From Pseudorhodoferax soli (GTDB lineage: Bacteria > Pseudomonadota > Gammaproteobacteria > Burkholderiales > Burkholderiaceae_C), in the NCBI RefSeq assembly GCF_003337555.1, contig NZ_QPJK01000002.1:744001-808000 (forward strand): 64,000 nt of DNA, given 5' to 3'. Within the stretch, counting starts at the first letter, position 1. Each line of letters opens with the position of its first letter. A program made the position numbers and the translations under genes. The notes beneath the pieces were generated by a model. The model worked only from the letters and a program-made list of their open reading frames with translations, did no database searches and was not told the origin of the DNA. Below are positions 8,678 through 17,110 of this stretch, one piece after another.

Positions 8678-10519
8678 ATGCGCCACCTCGCCCCCTCCGC
8701 TCCCTCCCCCACGACCGCCCCCGGCGCACCGGCGGCGCCCGCCCCGGCGCGCTCGGACTGGGCCACGCTGCGCCGCCTGCTGCCCTACCTGTGGCAGTAC
8801 AAGTGGCGCGTGGGCTTCGCGCTGGCCTTCATGCTGGGAGCCAAGTTCGCCAACGTGGGCGTTCCGGTGCTGCTGAAGAACCTCATCGACGCGATGACGC
8901 TCAAGCCGGGCGACCCCGCCGCCGTGCTGGTCGTGCCCGTCGCGTTGCTGGTGGCCTACGGCCTGCTGCGCCTGTCGACCTCGCTGTTCGCCGAATTGCG
9001 CGACCTGGTGTTCTCCAAGGCCACCCAGGGCACGGCGCGCACCATCGCGCTGCAGACCTTCGAGCACCTGCATGCGCTCTCGCTGCGCTTCCACCTGGAA
9101 CGCCAGACCGGCGGCATGACGCGCGACATCGAGCGCGGCGTGCGCGGCATCGAGTCGCTGATCTCGTACTCGCTCTACAGCATCGTGCCCACGCTGGTCG
9201 AGGTGGCCCTGGTGCTGGGCATCCTGGCCGTCAAGTTCGACGCCTGGTTCGCCTGGATCACGCTGGCCGCGCTGGTGCTCTACATCGCCTTCACGGTGAC
9301 GGTGACCGAATGGCGCACGCAGTTTCGCAAGCAGGTCAACGAGTTCGATTCGACGGCCCACACGCGGGCCATCGATTCGCTGCTGAACTACGAGACCGTC
9401 AAGTACTTCGGCAACGAAGGCTACGAGGCCGGCCGCTACGACGAGAGCCTGGAGCGGCTGCGCCGCGCGCGGCTGAAGAGCCAGAGCACGCTGTCGCTGC
9501 TGAACACCGGCCAGCAGCTCATCATCGCCTGCGCTTTGGTGCTGATGCTGTGGCGCGCCACCCAGGGCGTGGTCGAAGGCCGCATGACGCTGGGCGACCT
9601 GGTGATGGTCAACGCCTTCATGATCCAGCTGTACATCCCGCTCAACTTCCTGGGCGTGCTGTACCGCGAGATCAAGCAGAACCTGACCGACCTGGACAAG
9701 ATGTTCACGCTGATGGAGCGCGAGCGCGAGATCGCCGATGCACCCGGCGCGCTGCCGCTGGACACCACGCGCGGCAGCGGCATCCGCTTCGAGAACGTCG
9801 ACTTCGCCTACGACCCGGCGCGGCCCATCCTGCACGGCGTGAGCTTCGAGATCCCGGACGGCAAGACGGTCGCCGTGGTCGGCCCCTCGGGTTCGGGCAA
9901 GAGCACCCTCGGGCGGCTGCTGTTTCGCTTCTACGACATCCAGCGCGGCGGCATCCGCATCGCCGGGCAGGACATCCGCGCCGTGACGCAGTCCAGCGTG
10001 CGGGCCGCCATCGGCATCGTGCCGCAGGACACCGTGCTGTTCAACGACACCATCGCCTACAACATCGGCTATGGCCGGCCGGGCGCCAGCCAGGCCGAGA
10101 TCGAGGCCGTGGCCCGCGCGGCGCACATCCACGACTTCATCGCCGCCATGCCGCTGGGCTACCAGAGCATGGTGGGCGAGCGCGGCCTGAAGCTGTCGGG
10201 CGGCGAGAAGCAGCGCGTGGCCATCGCGCGCACGCTGCTCAAGAACCCGCCCATCCTGATCTTCGACGAGGCCACCTCGGCGCTGGACTCGGCCAACGAG
10301 CGCGCCATCCAGGCCGAGCTGCAGTCGGTGGCACGCGGGCGCACCACGCTGGTCATCGCGCACCGGCTGTCCACCGTGGTCGATGCGCACGAGATCCTGG
10401 TGATGGAAGCCGGCCGCATCGCCGAGCGCGGCACCCATGCCGAGCTGCTGGCCGCCGGCGGGCGCTACGCGCGCATGTGGGCGCTGCAGCAGAACGAGCC
10501 GGCACCTGCGGCCGCTTAG
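8678..10519 (+). CDS. ABC exporter, Atm1/HMT1 type (fused permease-ATPase)
   Basis: Half-transporter of 613 residues: an N-terminal membrane domain of about six helices (residues roughly 40-330) and a C-terminal ATPase. Walker A GPSGSGKS, signature LSGGEKQRVAIARTLLKNP and Walker B PILIFDEATSALDS are intact, and the D-loop and H-loop (VIAHRLSTV) follow. The GEKQRVAIART signature and FDFAYDP-like entry into the nucleotide domain are typical of the Atm1/ABCB7 group, which in bacteria exports glutathione-linked compounds or metal-thiol conjugates. Homodimer expected in the inner membrane. It ends convergently with the LysR gene, sharing 4 bp. Confidence 0.88.
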   Translation: MRHLAPSAPSPTTAPGAPAAPAPARSDWATLRRLLPYLWQYKWRVGFALAFMLGAKFANVGVPVLLKNLIDAMTLKPGDPAAVLVVPVALLVAYGLLRLSTSLFAELRDLVFSKATQGTARTIALQTFEHLHALSLRFHLERQTGGMTRDIERGVRGIESLISYSLYSIVPTLVEVALVLGILAVKFDAWFAWITLAALVLYIAFTVTVTEWRTQFRKQVNEFDSTAHTRAIDSLLNYETVKYFGNEGYEAGRYDESLERLRRARLKSQSTLSLLNTGQQLIIACALVLMLWRATQGVVEGRMTLGDLVMVNAFMIQLYIPLNFLGVLYREIKQNLTDLDKMFTLMEREREIADAPGALPLDTTRGSGIRFENVDFAYDPARPILHGVSFEIPDGKTVAVVGPSGSGKSTLGRLLFRFYDIQRGGIRIAGQDIRAVTQSSVRAAIGIVPQDTVLFNDTIAYNIGYGRPGASQAEIEAVARAAHIHDFIAAMPLGYQSMVGERGLKLSGGEKQRVAIARTLLKNPPILIFDEATSALDSANERAIQAELQSVARGRTTLVIAHRLSTVVDAHEILVMEAGRIAERGTHAELLAAGGRYARMWALQQNEPAPAAA

Positions 10520-11448
10520 GTCTCGCGGTATTGCGTCGCCGCGCGCACGTCCTGGATGATCTTCTCCGCCAGGCGCGCAGCCGCCGGCGACAGCGTCTGA
10601 TTGGGCAAGGTGATCAAGGCCATCTTGCGCTGGAACGCCGGCTTGACGATCTCCAGGATGCGCGCGCTGGGCGCCGTCGCCCGGGTCAGCGAGGACGCGG
10701 GCAGGATGGCCGCACCGACGCCGGCCTCGGCCATCGCGATGATGGTCTGGGCCTGCACGAACTGGAAGCGCACGGTGGGCACCAAGCCGGCTTCGGCCAT
10801 CTTCGCGTCGATCAGCGCGCGCACGGCGGTGGCCGAGCTCGACAACAGCAGCGGCAGCCTGGCCAGGTCGGCCAAGCTGATGCGGCTGGTCAGCTTGGGG
10901 TAGTAGGTCCAGGGCACCAGGGCCTGCAGCGGCTCGATCAGGATGGTCTGGAAGCGGAAGCTGCTGTCCTCGGCCTGCGGCCCGATGGCGAAGTCCACCT
11001 TGCGGCTGCGCGCCGCCTCGAACAGTTCGGCCGACGTGAGCTCGTGCACGTCGACCGAAATCTGCGGGTAGGCCTTGGTGAACTCGGCCAGCACGCGCGG
11101 CAGGTAGACCGAGGCCAGGTTGGGCGAACTGGCCAGCGAGAGCTGCCCGCGCTTGAGGTCGCTGGTTTCCTTGATTTGCCGTAGGCCCAGGTCGAGCTCG
11201 TAAAGCGCACGCCAGGCGCTGTCGCGCAGCAGCCGGCCCTCGTCCGTCAGCGCGACCGAGCGCGTGGTGCGCTCGAACAGCCGCACGCCGAGCTGCTCCT
11301 CCAGCTGCTGGATCTGCGCACTGACCGCCGAATGCGAGCGGTGCACCGCACTGGCCGCCAACCGGAAGCTGCCGCGCTCGGCCACCGCCAGGAAGGTCTG
11401 CAGCAGTTTCATGTTGATGTTGCCGAGGTGGTCGAGTTCGTGCGCCAT
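10516..11448 (-). CDS. LysR-family transcriptional regulator of the acid-sugar module
   Basis: 310 residues from ATG 11448 (MAHELDHLGNINMKLLQTF); translation could also begin at the internal NINM methionine. The winged helix-turn-helix is FLAVAERGSFRLAASAVHRSHSAVSAQIQQLEEQLGVRLFERTTRSVALTDEG, and the effector domain starts near residue 90. It is divergent from the six-gene module beginning at 11656 with a 207-bp shared control region, the classic arrangement for a LysR protein that activates its neighbour in response to a pathway intermediate. Confidence 0.92.
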   Translation of the reverse strand: MAHELDHLGNINMKLLQTFLAVAERGSFRLAASAVHRSHSAVSAQIQQLEEQLGVRLFERTTRSVALTDEGRLLRDSAWRALYELDLGLRQIKETSDLKRGQLSLASSPNLASVYLPRVLAEFTKAYPQISVDVHELTSAELFEAARSRKVDFAIGPQAEDSSFRFQTILIEPLQALVPWTYYPKLTSRISLADLARLPLLLSSSATAVRALIDAKMAEAGLVPTVRFQFVQAQTIIAMAEAGVGAAILPASSLTRATAPSARILEIVKPAFQRKMALITLPNQTLSPAAARLAEKIIQDVRAATQYRET

Positions 11449-11486
11449 TGGTTTGCAAATCAGGACAGTCGTCAACTTTAACGCGC

Positions 11487-11515
11487 TTGTCGGTTCAATC
11501 GGCCAAACCTACACT
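11487..11515 (+). promoter_or_regulatory. candidate promoter of the acid-sugar module
   Basis: TTGTCG at 11487-11492 and TACACT at 11510-11515 with a 17-bp spacer, each matching four of six consensus positions. It lies in the most AT-rich part of the gap between the divergent LysR gene and the module. The predicted start near 11522 leaves a leader of about 135 nt. Confidence 0.4.
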
Positions 11516-11655
11516 TTTTGCGGCGGCACCGTTCCGGGTGCCCCGACGCCCCTCCCGCGGCAGCCGCGCGCCACGCGCGCACAGAACAACGAAAGCAGAG
11601 ACGACATGCAAGCAGCGCCACGCCGGCACTCTCCCTTCTCCCCGGATTCCCGACC

Positions 11656-13080
11656 ATGATCTACCACCATCTCTACAAGAAGTTCGCCACGAAGAACCTC
11701 GTGCGCGTCGGCGTGATCGGCGCCGGGGCCTACGGCACGGCCATCGTCACGCAGGACCCGCACACGCCGCTGCTGCGTGTCGTCGCCGTGGCCGACATCT
11801 CGCGCGACGCGGCCCAGGGCGCGTACGCCAAGGCCGGCATCGCCGCCGACACCGTGGCCTACGCCGCGACCGCGGCCGACGCCCAGGCGCTCATCGCCCA
11901 AGGCAAGCGCATCTACACCGACCGGCCCGAGATCGTGGCGCACATCGCCGATGTCGACGTGGTCTGCGAGAGCACCGGTTCAGCCGAGGCCAGCGTGACC
12001 AATGCGCTGGCCGCGATCGCCCACGGCAAGCACGTGGCCATGATCACCAAGGACTGCGACGCCTGCGTCGGCCCCATGCTCAAGAAGATCGCCACCGCGG
12101 CCGGCGTGGTCTACACCCCGGTCGATGGCGACCAGCACGGCCTGTTGATCCAGTTCTACGAATGGGCCAAGTCCGTCGGCCTCACCGTGCTGAGCGGCGG
12201 CAAGGCGACCGACGGCGAGTTCATCTACGACGAAGCGCGCGGCACCGTCACGATCAAGACCGACAAGCACATCTACCCGCCGGCGCAGGAAACCATCACC
12301 ATCGCGCCGCAGGACCGCAAGTACCTGGAGAAGATTCCGCCAGGCCAGGTGGAAGAGTACGTCGCGCGCCGCAGCGAGATCCTCGCCGGCCTGCCGCAGC
12401 CGGGCGCCTACGACCTGTGCGAGATGACCATCGCCGCCAACTACACCGGCCTGGCGCCGGCCGTGGACACGCTGGTGCACGCCCCGCTGCGCATCACCGA
12501 GATCCCGGAGGCCTACAGCACGCGCCAGTACGGCGGCCTGTTCGCGCAGGCCGGCGTGATCGACCTGGCCACTTGCATGCGCGCACCGAACGAGTCGGGC
12601 CTGGGCGGTGGCGTGTTCCTGGTGGTGCGTTGCGACAACGCCTACTCCAACCATGTGCTGACGACCAAGGGCCAGATCGCCAACCACGACGACAGCACGG
12701 CCGTGATCTACCGGCCCTACCACCTGTGCGGCGTGGAGACCTCCAGCTCCATCCTCGTGGCCGGCCTGCTGGGCCTGGACACGGGTTCCGACGACTACCG
12801 CCCGCGCTTCGACCTGGTCAAGGTGGCGGCGCACGACATCGCCGCCGGCGAGGTCTTCGGCAACGACCACAGCCAGCAGCTCAAGGCGCGCATCGTGCCG
12901 GCCCGCCCGATCGGTGCCCGAGGCGACGGCACTGCCGCCTGCGCCCATCTGCTGACCGGCAACCGCGCGGCCGTCGACATCCCGGCCGGCACGCTGGTCA
13001 CCTACGACATGGTGGTGGAGCCCGAAGGCTCGGCCCTGTGGGCCCTGCGCCGCCGGCAGGACGCGGAGTTCCTCCCGTGA
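11656..13080 (+). CDS. NAD(P)-dependent dehydrogenase with SAF domain (COG4091-like, homoserine-dehydrogenase-related)
   Basis: 474 residues from ATG 11656 (MIYHHLYKKFATKNLVRVG); no clear Shine-Dalgarno is seen, so the exact start is chosen by homology habit. The Rossmann motif GAGAYG is at residues 22-27 and a homoserine-dehydrogenase-like core follows, with the run GLLIQFYEWAKSVGL; a SAF domain occupies the C-terminus (VPARPIGARGDGTAACAHLL onward). Its biochemical substrate is not established by motif; in this operon it sits where other acid-sugar routes carry a 2-hydroxyacid dehydrogenase, so oxidation of a tetronate-like acid is a reasonable inference. The stop overlaps the next GTG start by 4 bp. 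Confidence 0.8.
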   Translation: MIYHHLYKKFATKNLVRVGVIGAGAYGTAIVTQDPHTPLLRVVAVADISRDAAQGAYAKAGIAADTVAYAATAADAQALIAQGKRIYTDRPEIVAHIADVDVVCESTGSAEASVTNALAAIAHGKHVAMITKDCDACVGPMLKKIATAAGVVYTPVDGDQHGLLIQFYEWAKSVGLTVLSGGKATDGEFIYDEARGTVTIKTDKHIYPPAQETITIAPQDRKYLEKIPPGQVEEYVARRSEILAGLPQPGAYDLCEMTIAANYTGLAPAVDTLVHAPLRITEIPEAYSTRQYGGLFAQAGVIDLATCMRAPNESGLGGGVFLVVRCDNAYSNHVLTTKGQIANHDDSTAVIYRPYHLCGVETSSSILVAGLLGLDTGSDDYRPRFDLVKVAAHDIAAGEVFGNDHSQQLKARIVPARPIGARGDGTAACAHLLTGNRAAVDIPAGTLVTYDMVVEPEGSALWALRRRQDAEFLP

Positions 13081-14072
13081 AGCCGCTGCACGCCGACCCG
13101 ACCCGCCGCCTGGCGCTGCAGGCCCTCGCCGCGCTCGTGGGGGGCAGCGCCCTGCCCGCCGCCTTCGCTGCGCCCGACTACCCGAGCCGGCCAATCCGCG
13201 TGGTCGTCCCCTTCGCCCCCGGCGGCACGGTGGACGTGGTCGCCCGCATGCTGACCCCGGCCTGGGGCGAGCTGCTGGGCCAGCCCATCGTCGTCGACAA
13301 CCGCTCCGGCGCGGGCGGCATGACGGGTGCCGACAACGTGGCCAAGTCGCCGCCGGACGGCTACACCCTGCTGGCCTTCCACGTCGGTCTGACCTACGGC
13401 AGCGCGCTGTTCAAGAAGCTGCCCTACGACGTCAAGCGCGACTTCCAGCCCGTGGGCCTGCTCGGTGCCACGCCCAGCATCCTGGTGGTGAACAACAAGT
13501 CCCCCGTCAGGTCCGTCGGCGAACTGCTGGCCCTGGCGAAGAAGGACCCCGGCGCGCTGAACTACGCCTCGGCCGGCATCGGCGCCTCCTCGCACCTCGC
13601 GGTGGAACTGCTGCAGGTGGTGACCGGCGCCAGGTTCACGCACGTGCCCTTCCGCGGCGGCGCGCCGGCCGTGACGGCCACCATGGGCGGCGACACGCAG
13701 ATGATGGTGGAGACCAGCGCCTCGGTGCTGCCGCACATCAAGGCCGGCAAGCTGCGCGCGCTGGCGGTCACGGGCGAGAGCCGGCTGGCCGACCTGCCGG
13801 AGGTGCCGACCATGAAGGAGGCCGGCGTGGCCGACTACGTCTACACCACCTGGTTCGGCCTGTGGGCACCGGCGGCCACGCCGGCCGCCATCGTCCAGAA
13901 GCTGCACCAGGCGACGCAGGCCGCGCTCGACAAGCCTGCCACCCGGCAAGGCCTGGCGCGCGCTGGCGTCGAGGTGCGCCACGCCAGCACGGCGGAGTTC
14001 GAGAAGCTGGTCCATGCCGACGTGGACAAGTGGTCGCAGATCATCAAGAGTGCCGGGATCGAACCCGAATGA
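13077..14072 (+). CDS. Bug/TctC-family tripartite tricarboxylate receptor
   Basis: Periplasmic solute receptor, 331 residues. The start is GTG 13077, overlapping the upstream stop as GTGA. A Sec signal (RRLALQALAALVGGSALPAAFA) precedes YPSRPIRVVVPFAPGGTVDVVAR, the Bug ligand loop opening, and GQPIVVDNRSGAGGMTGADNVAK forms the second conserved loop. Bug proteins bind small carboxylates via backbone and water contacts; no TctAB membrane partner is encoded nearby, as is usual for orphan Bug genes. Location inside the operon implies that its ligand is the acid or lactone degraded by the module. Confidence 0.9.
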   Translation: MKPLHADPTRRLALQALAALVGGSALPAAFAAPDYPSRPIRVVVPFAPGGTVDVVARMLTPAWGELLGQPIVVDNRSGAGGMTGADNVAKSPPDGYTLLAFHVGLTYGSALFKKLPYDVKRDFQPVGLLGATPSILVVNNKSPVRSVGELLALAKKDPGALNYASAGIGASSHLAVELLQVVTGARFTHVPFRGGAPAVTATMGGDTQMMVETSASVLPHIKAGKLRALAVTGESRLADLPEVPTMKEAGVADYVYTTWFGLWAPAATPAAIVQKLHQATQAALDKPATRQGLARAGVEVRHASTAEFEKLVHADVDKWSQIIKSAGIEPE

Positions 14073-14088
14073 GGCTCTGCAGGCACCG

Positions 14089-15180
14089 ATGACCCCAGGC
14101 AAGCACTTCGTCTACGTCTCCCACCACGAGAGCGGCGACATCGCGCCCTATGCGCTGGCGGCCGACGCGGCCGCCCTGGCGCCGCTGCCACGCGTGGCCG
14201 CCGGCCGGCTCGTGATGCCGCTGGCGGCCAGCCCCGACGGCCGCTTCCTGCACGCCGCCATCCGCACCGAGCCCTTTGCGCTGCGCAGCCACGCGATCGC
14301 GCCGGCCACGGGCGCACTGCAGCCGCTGGGCGCCACGCCCATGCCCGACAGCATGGTGGGCATTGCGGTCGACCGCAGCGGCCGCTGGCTGCTCGCGGCC
14401 GCCTACGGCGCGGACGCCCTGTACGTCTTCGCCATCGACGCACAGGGCCATGTGCTTCCCACGCCCGCGCAGCGGCTGTCCAGCGGCGGCATCAAGCCGC
14501 ATGCCATCTGCATCGATGCGGCCAACCGCTTCGTCTACGTGCCGCACCTGGGCACCGACGAGGTGCGCGTCTACGCCTTCGATGCCAAAGCCGGCCTGCT
14601 GACGCCCTGCGTGCCGGCGCGAGCCCGGCTGCCCGCCGGCACCGGGCCACGCCACCTGGTGCTGTCCCCGGACGGGCGCTTCCTCTACGTGCTGGGCCAG
14701 CTCGACGGGCGCATCACGGTGCTGCGCCGTGACGCCGCCAGCGGTGCGCTGGACACGGTGCAGGTGCTCGACGCTGTGCCGCCCGGCAACGGCCTGTTGC
14801 CCGGCAAGCCGCGCCCGCCCTCAGGCTCGGCCCAGGCCCTGCCGGCGGAGACCGACGTGTTCTGGTGCGCCGACATCCAGATCCGGCCGCAGGGCGACTT
14901 CCTCTACACCACGGAGCGGGCGAAGAGCACGGTTTCCGTGCTCGCCGTCGACCGGGCCAGCGGCCACCTGCGTCTGGTCGATTGCATCCCGACCGAGAAG
15001 CAGCCGCGCGCCATTGCCATCGATCCACAGGGCCGTTGCCTCGTGGTCAGCGGCGAGGCTTCTCCAACGCTGTCGCTCTATGCCATCGATGCCACCAGCG
15101 GCACGCTGGCGCTGCAGCAACAGCAACCCGCCGGCGCCGGCGCGAACTGGGTGCTGTTCGCCACGCCCCCCCTTTCTTGA
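14089..15180 (+). CDS. lactonase, 7-bladed beta-propeller (6-phosphogluconolactonase Pgl/YbhE family)
   Basis: 363 residues from ATG 14089 (MTPGKHFVYVSHHESGDI). Repeated blade motifs SPDGRFL(Y/H) occur (ASPDGRFLHAAI, LSPDGRFLYVLG, RPQGDFLYTTE, DPQGRCLVVSG) as expected for this propeller. Members hydrolyse sugar lactones to aldonic acids. There is no signal peptide, so it should act in the cytoplasm. Between the receptor and the kinase it would open the lactone form of a sugar acid before phosphorylation. The gene starts 16 bp after the Bug stop. Confidence 0.85.
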   Translation: MTPGKHFVYVSHHESGDIAPYALAADAAALAPLPRVAAGRLVMPLAASPDGRFLHAAIRTEPFALRSHAIAPATGALQPLGATPMPDSMVGIAVDRSGRWLLAAAYGADALYVFAIDAQGHVLPTPAQRLSSGGIKPHAICIDAANRFVYVPHLGTDEVRVYAFDAKAGLLTPCVPARARLPAGTGPRHLVLSPDGRFLYVLGQLDGRITVLRRDAASGALDTVQVLDAVPPGNGLLPGKPRPPSGSAQALPAETDVFWCADIQIRPQGDFLYTTERAKSTVSVLAVDRASGHLRLVDCIPTEKQPRAIAIDPQGRCLVVSGEASPTLSLYAIDATSGTLALQQQQPAGAGANWVLFATPPLS

Positions 15181-15191
15181 ACAGGATTTCC

Positions 15192-16454
15192 ATGCTGCTC
15201 GGATGCATTGCCGACGACTTCACCGGCGCGACCGACCTGGCCAACAACCTCGTGCGCGGCGGCATGCGCGTGGTGCAGAGCATCGGCCTGCCGGCCAGCG
15301 GCGCGCACATCGACGCCGACGCCGTCGTCATCGCGCTGAAGTCGCGCACCATCGCCCCGGCCGATGCGGTCGCCCAGTCGCTCGCCGCGCTGGACTGGCT
15401 GCGCCAGGCGGGCGCGCCGCAGATCTACTTCAAGGTCTGTTCCACCTTCGATTCCACCGACCGCGGCAACATCGGCCCGGTGGCCGAGGCCTTGCAGCGG
15501 GAACTCGGCGCCGGCTGCGTGCCGGTCTGCCCGGCCTTCCCCGAGACCGGGCGCACCTTGTTTAAGGGCCATCTGTTCGTCGGCGACCAGTTGCTCAGCG
15601 ACAGCAGCATGCGCCACCACCCGCTCACGCCGATGACGGACGCCAACCTCGTGCAGGTGCTGCAGCGCCAGTGCGCCGGCCGCGTCGGCCTCATCGAGCA
15701 GGCCGTGGTCGCGCGCGGCGCCGAGGCCGTGCGCGCGCGCCTGGACGCGCTGCACGCCGCGGGCACGCGCCTGGCCATCGTCGACGCGGTCTCCAACGAC
15801 GACCTGCTGGTCATGGGCCGCGGCTTCGCCGGCCTGCCGCTCATCGTGGCGGGCTCGGGCGTGGCCATCGGCCTGCCACAGAACCATGGCCTGGCGCCCA
15901 GCGCCGCGGCGGCGCAACTGCCCGCGGCCACGGGCGCACGCGCCATCGTCTCGGGCAGCTGCTCGGCGGCGACGAATGCCCAGGTTGCGCACTTCCTGGC
16001 ACACGGCGGCACGGCGCTGGCGCTGGAGCCACTGCAGCTCGCGCGCGGCGGCGACATGGTCAGCGCGGCACTGGACTGGGCCACGCCGCAGCTGGGCGAG
16101 CGGCCCGTGCTGGTCTACGCCACGGCCGAGGCGGCGCAGGTGCAGGCCGTGCAGGCCGAACTTGGCGTCGAACGCGCGGGCGCGCTCGTGGAGGAGGCGC
16201 TGTCGCGCATCGCGCGCGGCCTGGTCGAACGCGGCGTGCGCCAGCTCATCGTGGCGGGCGGCGAGACCTCTGGCGCCTGCACGCAGGCGCTGTCGATCGC
16301 CCAGCTGCGCATCGGGCCGCAGATCGATCCCGGCGTGCCCTGGTGCCATGCCGCCACCCTCGCGGCCGGCGCGCAGGGGCTGCACATCGCGCTGAAGTCC
16401 GGCAACTTCGGCACGGCCGACTTTTTCCACAAGGCCTTCGAGGATCTGGCATGA
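15192..16454 (+). CDS. otnK: four-carbon acid sugar kinase, OtnK type (DUF1537)
   Basis: ATP-dependent kinase for 3-oxo-tetronate (or a related acid sugar), 420 residues. The N-terminal substrate domain opens with IADDFTGATDLANNLV (residues 6-21), the family hallmark, and the C-terminal nucleotide domain carries VAGGETSGACTQAL. The TFDSTDRGNIGPV segment is also typical. Characterised OtnK enzymes feed OtnC, which releases CO2 and dihydroxyacetone phosphate; the next gene here is an OtnC homologue starting within the kinase stop (ATGA). The usual isomerase partner OtnI is absent. Family assignment is secure; the exact acid sugar is not. Confidence 0.9.
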   Translation: MLLGCIADDFTGATDLANNLVRGGMRVVQSIGLPASGAHIDADAVVIALKSRTIAPADAVAQSLAALDWLRQAGAPQIYFKVCSTFDSTDRGNIGPVAEALQRELGAGCVPVCPAFPETGRTLFKGHLFVGDQLLSDSSMRHHPLTPMTDANLVQVLQRQCAGRVGLIEQAVVARGAEAVRARLDALHAAGTRLAIVDAVSNDDLLVMGRGFAGLPLIVAGSGVAIGLPQNHGLAPSAAAAQLPAATGARAIVSGSCSAATNAQVAHFLAHGGTALALEPLQLARGGDMVSAALDWATPQLGERPVLVYATAEAAQVQAVQAELGVERAGALVEEALSRIARGLVERGVRQLIVAGGETSGACTQALSIAQLRIGPQIDPGVPWCHAATLAAGAQGLHIALKSGNFGTADFFHKAFEDLA

Positions 16455-17110
16455 CAGAGGAGGCACGGCTGCGCGAGCAGATCTGCGCGACGGGCCTGAG
16501 CCTGTTCACACGCGGCTACGTGCACGCCACGGCCGGCAACATCAGTGCGCGCCTGGGCGACGGCTTCCTGATCACGCCCACCGACGCCTGCCTGGGCCGG
16601 CTCGACCCGGCCGCGCTGGCCCTGGTCGATGCGCAAGGCCGGCACGTGGCAGGCGAACGCCCGAGCAAGACGCTGGCCCTGCACCAGCACATCTACGCCG
16701 CCGACCCGCAGGCCCGCTGCGTGCTGCACACCCATTCCACGCACCTGGTCGCGCTGACGCTGGCCGGTGTCTGGCGTCCGCAGGACATCCTGCCGCCCAT
16801 CACGCCCTACTTCGTCATGAAGGTCGGCCATGTGCCGCTCGTGCCCTACCACCGCCCGGGCGACCCGGCCGTGGGCGAACACGTGGCCGCCGCCATCGCC
16901 CGGTTTCAGGCGCGCGGCCTGCGGCTGCGCGCCGTCATGCTGGACCGGCTCGGCCCCCAGGTCTGGGGCCCTGACCCCGCCCAGACCATGGCCACGCTGG
17001 AGGAGCTGGAAGAGACCGCCAGGCTCTGGCTCGCCTGCGACCGGCGCTGCACCTGGCTGGACGACGGCCGCATCGACGAACTGCGCCACACTTTCGGAGC
17101 TGCATGGTGA
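16451..17110 (+). CDS. OtnC-like class II aldolase with altered catalytic residues
   Basis: 219 residues, homologous end to end to 3-oxo-tetronate 4-phosphate decarboxylase: TAGNISARLGDGFLITPTD, RPSK, HTHSTH, PYFVMKVGHVPLVPYHRPGD and LEELEETARLW. Class II aldolases bind zinc through three His and use a Glu in the P-S-x-E motif. Here His93 and His95 remain, but the Glu position is Thr74 (RPSKTLAL) and the third-His position, normally N-H-G-P, reads D-R-L-G-P (Leu167). The DNA at these points is unambiguous. The protein may therefore be inactive, use other ligands, or do a different reaction. Coupled to the kinase by a 4-bp overlap and to the next gene by a 7-bp overlap. Confidence 0.85.
   Translation: MTEEARLREQICATGLSLFTRGYVHATAGNISARLGDGFLITPTDACLGRLDPAALALVDAQGRHVAGERPSKTLALHQHIYAADPQARCVLHTHSTHLVALTLAGVWRPQDILPPITPYFVMKVGHVPLVPYHRPGDPAVGEHVAAAIARFQARGLRLRAVMLDRLGPQVWGPDPAQTMATLEELEETARLWLACDRRCTWLDDGRIDELRHTFGAAW

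Noticed and set aside
8195..11458. A minus-strand frame of over 1,000 codons spanning the thioesterase, exporter and regulator region
   Set aside because: Only its last 141 codons (thioesterase) show a protein family; the rest is antisense to the Atm1-type exporter gene.
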